Of a stretch of 5,554 bases of DNA, positions 1 through 4,483 are shown piece by piece. The DNA comes from JBFKMV01 sp041629655 (GTDB taxonomy: Bacteria; Acidobacteriota; Polarisedimenticolia; Polarisedimenticolales; Polarisedimenticolaceae). Where the stretch lies: positions 1 through 5,554 of the forward strand of contig JBFKMV010000246.1 in NCBI GenBank assembly GCA_041629655.1, given 5' to 3'. The position numbers and the translations under genes are program-made. The notes beneath the pieces are model-generated. The model saw nothing but the letters and a program-made list of their open reading frames with translations, searched no databases and was not told the origin of the DNA. How positions within the stretch are numbered: the first letter of the stretch is position 1; each line of letters starts with the position of its first letter.

Positions 1-626
1 AAGTCTTCTCGCGTGTAATCGATGACGTGGTCGGCGCCCAGCTCACGCAGCAGCTCGAGCTTCTCCGTGCTGTCCACGGCGGTCACTTCCGCTCCCATGA
101 GCTTGGCCAGCTGCACCGCGAAGGTCCCGAAACTGCCGCCGGCTCCGTTGATCAGGACTTTCTCACCGCTCCGGATCTTCGCTTTTCGAAGGTAGTGCAG
201 GGCGTTGATTCCACCGAGCGGAACGGCCGCGGCTTCCGCATAGTTCATGTTGGCGGGCTTCGCCGCGATCGGGTGAGAACCGGGCAGGCAGATGTATTCG
301 GCGTAAGCACCGAAACGAGGACCGGAACCGGCAAAGACCCGGTCCCGGACCTGAAACTGCTCGACGTCCTTGCCGACGGCCTCGATCTCTCCGGCGAAGT
401 AGGCACCGAGGATCCGCTTTCTCGGCTTCCTGAAACCGAAGAACAGCCGGATCAGGAACCAGATCGTGTTCGGGATCTCGGGCCGGCGCAGCTCGCAATC
501 GCCCGTATTGACCGTGACGGCACCGATCCGGATCAGGACCTCGTCGTCCCTGGGCGTGGGCGTCTCCAGTTCCCTGAGCTGGAGGACCTCGGGCGGCCCG
601 TACTCCTCATAAACAACTGCCTTCAT
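1..626 (-). CDS. Zinc-free medium-chain dehydrogenase / quinone oxidoreductase-like protein (3' end outside window)
   Basis: A leftward open frame starts at ATG 626-624 and runs off the left edge after 208 full codons; the family is usually 310-340 aa, so roughly the last third is missing. It begins MKAVVYEEYGPPEVL, the typical GroES-like start of NAD(P)H quinone oxidoreductases and NAD(P)-dependent alcohol dehydrogenases. The GroES-like domain spans about residues 1-120. The Rossmann glycine motif NGAGGSFGTFAVQLAK lies at 160-175, followed by VDSTEKLELLRELGADHVIDY, the usual second strand and helix of the nucleotide site. No structural-zinc cysteine cluster is seen, so the protein belongs to the zinc-independent QOR/MDR branch, which reduces quinones, enones or aldehydes with NAD(P)H in the cytoplasm. 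The substrate cannot be told. GAGGA lies 9 nt upstream of the ATG. The gene is divergent from a toxin-antitoxin operon with an 89-bp shared gap, and its base composition looks less GC-rich than the genes to its right. Confidence 0.93.
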   Translation of the reverse strand, partial: MKAVVYEEYGPPEVLQLRELETPTPRDDEVLIRIGAVTVNTGDCELRRPEIPNTIWFLIRLFFGFRKPRKRILGAYFAGEIEAVGKDVEQFQVRDRVFAGSGPRFGAYAEYICLPGSHPIAAKPANMNYAEAAAVPLGGINALHYLRKAKIRSGEKVLINGAGGSFGTFAVQLAKLMGAEVTAVDSTEKLELLRELGADHVIDYTRED

Positions 627-659
627 GAGCCTTCGTCCTCGATCGCCCGGGATCGCGTC

Positions 660-665
660 ATTGTA
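660..665 (-). promoter_or_regulatory. Possible -10 box for the divergent oxidoreductase gene
   Basis: Read on the minus strand this hexamer is TACAAT, one mismatch from TATAAT. It would start transcription near 653, leaving a leader of about 27 nt that contains the GAGGA ribosome site. No good -35 hexamer is seen at 16-18 bp spacing (the 17-bp position reads TGGTGC), so this promoter would be weak or activator-dependent. The box overlaps the left arm of the 660-700 inverted repeat, so a repressor bound there could also affect this gene. Motif reading only. Confidence 0.35.
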
Positions 666-700
666 GGCCCCTCCATCTGCTTGCACCATGTGCCTACATT
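660..700. promoter_or_regulatory. Inverted repeat, candidate antitoxin operator 1
   Basis: TGTAGGC at 662-668 is the exact reverse complement of GCCTACA at 692-698. With two more positions on each outer side (660-668 against 692-700) the match is 8 of 9. The arms are about three helical turns apart. The right arm lies inside the spacer of the predicted antitoxin promoter and the left arm overlaps a possible -10 of the divergent gene. FitA/VapB-type antitoxins with their toxins are known to bind inverted repeats in their own promoters, which makes this a candidate autoregulatory site. Binding is inferred from position and symmetry. Confidence 0.5.
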
Positions 701-709
701 GCATACATT
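681..709 (+). promoter_or_regulatory. Sigma70-type promoter of the toxin-antitoxin operon
   Basis: TTGCAC at 681-686 (-35, 4 of 6 consensus matches) and TACATT at 704-709 (-10, 4 of 6 matches) are separated by the ideal 17 bp. The usual distance from -10 to the start point puts +1 at about 716, the A of the antitoxin ATG. No Shine-Dalgarno-like stretch lies between the -10 and the ATG. Together these point to a leaderless transcript. The promoter is the most A+T-rich stretch of the gap and sits between and under the two inverted repeats, as expected for a repressible promoter. Confidence 0.6.
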
Positions 710-722
710 ATCTGCATGCAAT
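698..722. promoter_or_regulatory. Inverted repeat over the -10 box and start codon, candidate operator 2
   Basis: ATTGCAT at 698-704 and ATGCAAT at 716-722 are perfect 7-bp inverted arms with an 11-bp spacer. The right arm contains the antitoxin ATG and the left arm abuts the -10 hexamer. A smaller perfect palindrome, TGCATGCA, lies at 713-720, and TACATT occurs twice as a direct repeat (695-700 and 704-709, 9 bp apart). A protein bound here would occlude both the -10 and the transcription start. The element is symmetric DNA at the right place; the binding protein is inferred to be the adjacent antitoxin/toxin complex. Confidence 0.5.
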
Positions 723-958
723 ACACCCTGCGTAACGTGCCCGAGGCCCTCGACGAAGCCCTCCGGGAACGGGCCCGGGCCGAGAGCAAGAGCCTGAACC
801 AGGTCGCCATCGAGGCCCTGGCCAGCGCGCTCGGTCTCGAGCGCCGGGCCGTCCGCCACCGCGACCTCTCGGACCTGGCGGGCCGCTGGCGCGAGGATCC
901 GGAGTTCGATCGGGCGATCGCCGATCAGGACCGGGTCGACGACGAGCTCTGGAAGTGA
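716..958 (+). CDS. Ribbon-helix-helix antitoxin, FitA/VapB type
   Basis: This 80-aa protein has the layout of FitA-like antitoxins. A short DNA-contacting beta strand lies at residues 2-8 (QYTLRNV). Two helices follow, at about 10-24 and 26-40 (SLNQVAIEALASALGL), forming the dimeric ribbon-helix-helix fold. The acidic tail at 50-80 contains EDPEFDRAI and ends VDDELWK, the part that in this family wraps around the PIN toxin and blocks its active site. It is expected to bind its own promoter together with the toxin and to be degraded by proteases under stress. ATG 716 is chosen because the strand motif begins directly after it and the predicted promoter leaves no room for an earlier start. It has no ribosome-binding site of its own. 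The stop overlaps the toxin start by 4 bp, the usual antitoxin-first coupled order. Confidence 0.93.
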   Translation: MQYTLRNVPEALDEALRERARAESKSLNQVAIEALASALGLERRAVRHRDLSDLAGRWREDPEFDRAIADQDRVDDELWK

Positions 959-1338
959 AGCTCGTCCTCGACACCAACCGCTACGTCGACTTCTGCAAGG
1001 GCGAGCCGAAAACCGTATCCGCGCTGGAGCAGGCGGGCTCCGTCCATCTTCCGTTCGTCGTGCTGGGTGAGCTGCGCGCGGGCTTTCGCGTCGGCCGCCG
1101 CGGGGCGGAGAACGAAAGGGGCCTCCGCGAATTCCTGATGCGGGGAGGCGTGCGTCCGCTGTACGCGGATGATCAAACGACGCACCACTACGCCGCGGTC
1201 TACGCTCAGCTGCGCAATCAGGGCACGCCGATCCCGACCAACGACATGTGGATCGCGGCGCTTGCGCTCCAGCACAACCTGGTGCTCTGCGCCCGTGACG
1301 CGCACTTCGAGCAGCTGCCCCAGCTCGCCCGGATTTGA
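955..1338 (+). CDS. PIN-domain endoribonuclease toxin, VapC/FitB type
   Basis: This 127-aa single PIN domain is the usual toxin length. The four acidic residues that hold Mg2+/Mn2+ in the active site can all be placed: D6 in VLDTN, E39 in VLGELRAG, D97 in TNDMWIAA, and D115 in CARDAHF. N8 and T95 at the expected accessory positions are also kept. The domain therefore looks catalytically intact and should cleave RNA; tRNA or rRNA are typical targets of the family, but this target is unknown. Translation starts at GTG 955-957, which overlaps the antitoxin TGA (956-958) as GTGA, with a weak GACGAG upstream. The overlap implies coupled translation and cognate pairing. The gene ends 13 bp from the stop of a convergent gene. 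FitB rather than VapC is an equally valid name; the families merge at this level. Confidence 0.95.
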   Translation: MKLVLDTNRYVDFCKGEPKTVSALEQAGSVHLPFVVLGELRAGFRVGRRGAENERGLREFLMRGGVRPLYADDQTTHHYAAVYAQLRNQGTPIPTNDMWIAALALQHNLVLCARDAHFEQLPQLARI

Positions 1339-1354
1339 GCGCCGGCCTCGCTCA
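1336..1354. terminator. Short hairpin spanning two convergent stop codons
   Basis: TGAGCG (1336-1341) pairs exactly with CGCTCA (1349-1354) around a 7-nt loop. The outer three bases of each arm are the TGA stops of the toxin gene and of the convergent thioredoxin-like gene. It could act as a minimal bidirectional terminator or convergence barrier, but the stem is only 6 bp and no T-run follows on either strand. The gap between the two genes is 13 bp, so no other terminator fits there. Weak call. Confidence 0.2.
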
Positions 1355-2242
1355 CGAGTCTCCGCCGCGACTCCTCTCGATCAGCTCCACCAGCGTCTCC
1401 ACCTTTGCGGGATCCTCGTTCAGCCGCAGCGCGCGCTCGGCCGCCTTCCTGGCGCGCTCGCCATCGCCGGCGTCCAGCAGCGCCCCGGCCAGCCGCTCGT
1501 GACACGCGGCGCTGTCGCGGTGGATCGCGCAGTTGACCTGGAACAGCTTGACCGCCTCGGCGGTGTCGCCGCGCTCCTGCAGCACGCGCGCCGCGGCGCC
1601 CAGCTCGCCCTCGCCGGAGACGACGTGCCGCACCTCGCCGGCCAGGCCCCACGGGCTGACGTTGGGATCGGCCAGCAACCCCTCGCGCAGCCAGCGCCGG
1701 ATCACCGGGTACGCGGCGTAGTTGGGCTCGTACGGTTTACCCTCCAGGATCGCCAGCAGATCGCGCTCGATCGACAGCACCGGGAACTCGACGACGCGCG
1801 CGATCTCGGTGCCGCCGCGGCGCACGATCGCGGTGGGGACGCGGTAGATCTCGAGGCCGCGTTCCTCGCCGCCGGGAGAGCGCTTGAGTGCGCCGCCGGC
1901 CCGGTCGACCCCGATCAGCTCGACGCGGTCCAGCGACAGACCCAGCGCGTCGAACAACTTCAGCCACTCGGGCACCTCGCGGCGGCTGTCGCCGCACCAC
2001 GTGCCGTAGAACACCGTCACGCGGAGGTCGGCGGGCGCGGCGCGGCGCAGCGCGTCGAGCACGCCGGCGTGGGGCGTGTACCCGGCGTAGCCCGTTTCGA
2101 ACCACTCGGCGAAGGGCTGCTCGCGTAGCTGCTCGACGGTGGTGCGGCCGAGCAGCTTCGGCGGTTCGGGTTCCCCGGCCGCGGAGGCAAGGCCGGGTCC
2201 GGTCAGCGACAGGATCGACAGCAGGCAGACGATTCGTTTCAT
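1352..2242 (-). CDS. Exported thioredoxin-fold protein with single-cysteine WCGDS site and TPR-like C-terminus
   Basis: This 296-aa protein begins with a signal peptide (MKRIVCLLSI..., hydrophobic core about 4-20, probable cleavage after the ASA near 20-22). The thioredoxin-like domain covers about 60-170: strand VTVFYGTW at 75-82, then C83-G-D-S in place of CxxC, helix REVPEWLKLF, and the cis-proline motif VPTAIV with P136. The second cysteine is replaced by serine (S86), so ordinary dithiol-disulfide exchange is not possible; one-cysteine chemistry or a binding role is more likely. Residues about 212-285 form two helical hairpins resembling TPR repeats (LQERGDTAEAVKLF; LLDAGDGERARKAAERAL). 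C238 and C247 lie there and could pair with each other. The start ATG 2242-2240 is preceded by AAGGG. The gene lies downstream of the cytochrome operon behind a probable terminator, so it may be a separate unit. Its partner or substrate is unknown. Confidence 0.88.
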   Translation of the reverse strand: MKRIVCLLSILSLTGPGLASAAGEPEPPKLLGRTTVEQLREQPFAEWFETGYAGYTPHAGVLDALRRAAPADLRVTVFYGTWCGDSRREVPEWLKLFDALGLSLDRVELIGVDRAGGALKRSPGGEERGLEIYRVPTAIVRRGGTEIARVVEFPVLSIERDLLAILEGKPYEPNYAAYPVIRRWLREGLLADPNVSPWGLAGEVRHVVSGEGELGAAARVLQERGDTAEAVKLFQVNCAIHRDSAACHERLAGALLDAGDGERARKAAERALRLNEDPAKVETLVELIERSRGGDS

Positions 2243-2293
2243 GATGCCCTTACGCTACCCTCGGACCGCTGGCGCGCGGTGTAAAGCGGGTGC

Positions 2294-2322
2294 AAAAAGG
2301 GCCCGGACCGCTGCCGGCCGGC
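2294..2322 (-). terminator. Probable intrinsic terminator of the cytochrome operon
   Basis: Directly after the TGA of the c554-like gene, the minus strand folds as GGCCGG, a 7-nt loop, then CC, a single bulged G, and GGCC, followed by C and five T residues (plus-strand A-run 2294-2298). That is a GC-rich stem plus T-tract in the right position. The 10-bp palindrome GCCGGCCGGC at 2313-2322 overlaps its upper arm and offers an alternative fold. A short T-run and one bulge leave the efficiency uncertain. Partial read-through into the thioredoxin-like gene 80 bp downstream remains possible. Confidence 0.55.
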
Positions 2323-2907
2323 TCAGTGGGGGTACTTCAGCGGGAACTTCTCGTGCGTGCCCGTGTCCTTGTTGGCCGCGAAGTCGAAGACGTAGTCGTC
2401 GCCGACGAACGGGCTGTCCGTGTTGTGGCAGCCCTTGCACTGATCCTCGGTGATCTCGCCGACCATCCCCACGGCCACCAGGTCGGCCTTCTTGTACTCC
2501 TTGTTCTTCAGGCTCATGTACTCGTCCTTGACGTACCCTCCGCCGGCGCCGTGGCACATCTCGCAGCCGACGCCGGCCAGATCCGGGGTGGCCTCGATGT
2601 CCGTGAACCCTCCCGGCTTGCCGTAGCCCGTGACGTGGCACGGCAGGCAGGTCGCATCCGCCGTGTAGTCCTTGGCGGGGTCGAGCCCGGCCGCCTGCTT
2701 CTCCGGCGCGCGCTCGCCGGGGCGGAGCACCTCGAATGCCTTGGCCATCGTGGTCTCGGACCACGATTTCCATTCCTTGAGATGGCAGGGCCGGCACTTC
2801 TTCGAGCCGAGATACTCCTCGTCTCCGCCGCTGGCGGCGGAGAAGCCCGCCGACAGCAGCAGGATCACCAGCAACACGCAAGACGGTTGACGCAGCCTGG
2901 GCTTCAT
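2323..2907 (-). CDS. Exported tetraheme c-type cytochrome, cytochrome c554-like
   Basis: This 194-aa periplasmic electron carrier has a signal peptide at about 1-25 (MKPRLRQPSC, then VLLVILLLSAGFSA). Four heme-binding CxxCH motifs follow: CRPCH 38-42, CLPCH 87-91, CEMCH 115-119 and CKGCH 157-161. The arrangement and the stretches YLGSKKCRPCHLKEWKSW and DLAGVGCEMCHG match the Cytochrome_C554-type family of small tetraheme proteins. Outside the CxxCH motifs the mature protein has only two histidines, H185 (THEKF) and the C-terminal H194, so not every heme can be bis-histidine ligated. M54 in TTMAKAF sits where related proteins usually carry a distal His after W..S. The start is ATG 2907-2905, since an excellent ribosome site precedes it; the in-frame GTG at 2922 would lie upstream of that site. 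It is the last gene of the operon and is followed by a probable terminator. The redox partner is inferred to be the upstream NrfD/cytochrome pair. Confidence 0.93.
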   Translation of the reverse strand: MKPRLRQPSCVLLVILLLSAGFSAASGGDEEYLGSKKCRPCHLKEWKSWSETTMAKAFEVLRPGERAPEKQAAGLDPAKDYTADATCLPCHVTGYGKPGGFTDIEATPDLAGVGCEMCHGAGGGYVKDEYMSLKNKEYKKADLVAVGMVGEITEDQCKGCHNTDSPFVGDDYVFDFAANKDTGTHEKFPLKYPH

Positions 2908-2911
2908 GGAT

Positions 2912-2918
2912 TCCTCCC
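2912..2918 (-). promoter_or_regulatory. Strong ribosome binding site fixing the c554-like gene start
   Basis: On the minus strand this reads GGGAGGA, with GGAGG 5 nt before ATG 2907-2905. It is the best Shine-Dalgarno sequence in the window and rules out the earlier in-frame GTG at 2922, because translation from that codon would begin ahead of the ribosome site and read through it. The gene therefore has its own efficient translation start and does not rely on coupling with the pseudo-receiver gene 31 bp upstream. Confidence 0.8.
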
Positions 2919-2938
2919 TCACGTCGTCGAGTCGACCA

Positions 2939-3316
2939 TCATCCCCACATGTAACGACGAAGCGCCTTGAGCACGGCCCGCAGCTCCGATTCCGCCACGG
3001 GATGGACGAGGTAGTAGAAGATGTCCGCCTGCCGGGCCTTGCGCTCCAGCCCGAGCGAGTCGTCCTCGGCGATCACGATCACCGGAAGCTTCGTCCGCAC
3101 GGCGTGGATCACCGAGACCACACCGAGCTGATCCACGTTGTCCGCACCGAGACCGAGGATCACCGCCAGCGGTGCGCGGGAGACCGCGTCGCGCGTGAAC
3201 TCCCCCACGCTGCCCACCGTGCGGAGCCGCGGACCCCGTGGACCAATGGCGTCGGAGAGCCGCTGCAGATCGTCCTCGCGGCAACCGAAAGCCAGCAGCT
3301 CCGCGGGCCTCGGCAT
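2939..3316 (-). CDS. Degenerate receiver (pseudo-receiver) domain protein
   Basis: This 125-aa stand-alone protein has the alternating strand/helix pattern of a CheY-like receiver: ELLAFG (6-11), helix DDLQRLSDAI, RLRTVG, PLAVILGLG (49-57), helix about 61-74, LPVIVIAEDD (78-86), then DIFYYLVHPV (98-107) and a final helix to 123. The functional residues are all changed. The acidic pair after strand 1 aligns with G11-C12, the phospho-acceptor Asp with G55, the conserved Thr/Ser with A83, and the strand-5 Lys-Pro with H105-P106. It should therefore not be phosphorylated and more likely works as a binding module. No signal peptide or membrane segment is present, so it is cytoplasmic while the proteins encoded on both sides are exported. 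GGAG lies 8 nt before the ATG, inside the end of the upstream gene, and the intergenic gap is only 3 bp. The receiver-fold assignment rests on pattern alignment by eye. Confidence 0.78.
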   Translation of the reverse strand: MPRPAELLAFGCREDDLQRLSDAIGPRGPRLRTVGSVGEFTRDAVSRAPLAVILGLGADNVDQLGVVSVIHAVRTKLPVIVIAEDDSLGLERKARQADIFYYLVHPVAESELRAVLKALRRYMWG

Positions 3317-3319
3317 GAC

Positions 3320-4483
3320 TCAATCTCCGTTCCTCGCCAGCCGGCGCAGGTACGACGCCAGGTGCTCCATGTCCCCGGCCTCGAACGAGGGCCAGGCGAC
3401 GGACTCCTCCGCCATCAGCTCGTGCATCTCGGGCGCGTGGTTCCACATCGCCGCCGAGAGACGAATCGGGTCGCTCACCGCCTCGCTGGTCGCGAGATCG
3501 ATCGCCTTCCCGTCGGTCGCGGCGTGGCACGTCGCGCAGCCCAGCCGCTCGAAGACCTGCTCTCCCGTCCGCGGGTCTCCCCGCTCGACGAGGAACCCCA
3601 GGAAGTGCAGGTAGGAGATCAGGTCCGCGAACTCGCCGCCCTCGAACCGGGGGAAGGCGATCCCGCGGCTCTTCATCTGGTCGTGCATCGCGTAACTGTG
3701 GTTCCACAGGATTCCGCTGACCTCCGAGACGGTGAGGTGCAGGGTCGCGCCGGACAGGTCGGGCGCCTGGCCGCCGCCGGGGCGGTGGCACACCGCGCAC
3801 GACTTCGAGCGGAACAGCGTCGCGCCGCGCTCGGGGTCCGGCAGGGACATGAACTCGACGCCGGGATCGGTCCGCAGCGCCTCGCTGCGGATGTAGGCCT
3901 GGATGTCCGCGATCTCGGTCCGCAAGAACTGCGGGATCGCGGTTCCCCGTAACAGCTGCTCGCGCTGCATCGCCGGCCCGGCGTTCCACATCGCCTGGGC
4001 CAGGATCACCGGCGAGGGGTAGGCCGAGAACCGGTCCAGCGGTCCGCCGCCCGCGCCGCCCCGCTCCCCGACGGTGTGACAGCCGCCGCACTGGAGCTGG
4101 GAATAGGTCAGCGAACCGCGCCGCGCGTCCCCGGGCTCGTCGAACAGCCGCAGGTAGTACATGTAGCTCAGCAGGTCGGACATCTCCTCGCGGTCCAGCG
4201 ACGGCCAGGCATGGCCCTGCTCGGCCATCGCATCGATCATCCGCGGCGTGTGGTTCCAGAAGTCGCCGACCAGGTCGTACCAGCTCTTGCCCGCGACGGC
4301 CGTCGAGATATCGGGCCCGACCAGCCCGCCGTGCCCCCACACCGAGTGGCACTGAGTGCACAGCTTCTGCGACAGCAGCTCCCGGCCACGGAACGGATCG
4401 CCCTGCAGCGTGTCGTTCTGTTCCCCCGCGGAGATCGACAGCGCCAGCGGCACCGCCGTCAGCAACGCCAGCATGGTCTTCAT
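3320..4483 (-). CDS. Exported tetraheme cytochrome c built of four tandem monoheme modules
   Basis: This 387-aa protein has a signal peptide at about 1-19 (MKTMLALLTAVPLALSISA). Four repeated class I cytochrome c modules follow, with CxxCH at 42-46 (CTQCH), 132-136 (CGGCH), 229-233 (CAVCH) and 316-320 (CATCH), spaced 87-97 residues apart. Each module carries a WNxxxxM motif (W76-M82, W166-M172, W260-M266, W347-M353), then [AG][WFI]P.[FL] (AWPSL, AIPQF, AFPRF, AWPSF) and a closing helix of the type DLxSYLxxL. The motif methionines are the natural candidates for sixth heme ligands. Module 2 is the most diverged: it lacks the WNH histidine and the second methionine 4 residues on. The protein probably acts as a periplasmic electron wire accepting electrons from the membrane NrfD-type subunit encoded just upstream. 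Its ATG overlaps that gene's TGA (ATGA), with GAGGTGA upstream, so translation is coupled. No lipobox or C-terminal anchor is seen. Confidence 0.93.
   Translation of the reverse strand: MKTMLALLTAVPLALSISAGEQNDTLQGDPFRGRELLSQKLCTQCHSVWGHGGLVGPDISTAVAGKSWYDLVGDFWNHTPRMIDAMAEQGHAWPSLDREEMSDLLSYMYYLRLFDEPGDARRGSLTYSQLQCGGCHTVGERGGAGGGPLDRFSAYPSPVILAQAMWNAGPAMQREQLLRGTAIPQFLRTEIADIQAYIRSEALRTDPGVEFMSLPDPERGATLFRSKSCAVCHRPGGGQAPDLSGATLHLTVSEVSGILWNHSYAMHDQMKSRGIAFPRFEGGEFADLISYLHFLGFLVERGDPRTGEQVFERLGCATCHAATDGKAIDLATSEAVSDPIRLSAAMWNHAPEMHELMAEESVAWPSFEAGDMEHLASYLRRLARNGD

Noticed and set aside
27..797. 256-codon plus-strand open frame across the oxidoreductase gene
   Set aside because: It is antisense to a clear MDR-family protein, has no recognisable domain, and runs through the toxin-antitoxin promoter and the antitoxin start in another frame.
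1169..2128. 319-codon plus-strand open frame
   Set aside because: It overlaps the end of the toxin gene and is antisense to the thioredoxin-fold gene. The translation is low-complexity Arg/Ala/Gln-rich, as expected from GC-rich shadow frames.
1352..2242. Thioredoxin-fold protein as a ResA/DsbE-type cytochrome c maturation factor
   Set aside because: The CxxC needed to reduce apocytochrome thiols is CGDS here, and a probable terminator separates it from the cytochrome genes.
2920..2922. GTG as an earlier start of the c554-like gene
   Set aside because: It would place the strong GGGAGGA ribosome site inside the coding sequence and add five charged residues before an otherwise normal signal peptide.
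2906..3952. 348-codon plus-strand open frame
   Set aside because: It is antisense to the pseudo-receiver and tandem cytochrome genes and has no motifs, whereas the opposite strand carries CxxCH repeats and a signal peptide.
2919..4361. 480-codon minus-strand open frame in a different frame from the tandem cytochrome
   Set aside because: It is longer than the real gene but very Arg/Gly/Pro-rich, with no CxxCH series or signal peptide. It is a GC-bias shadow.
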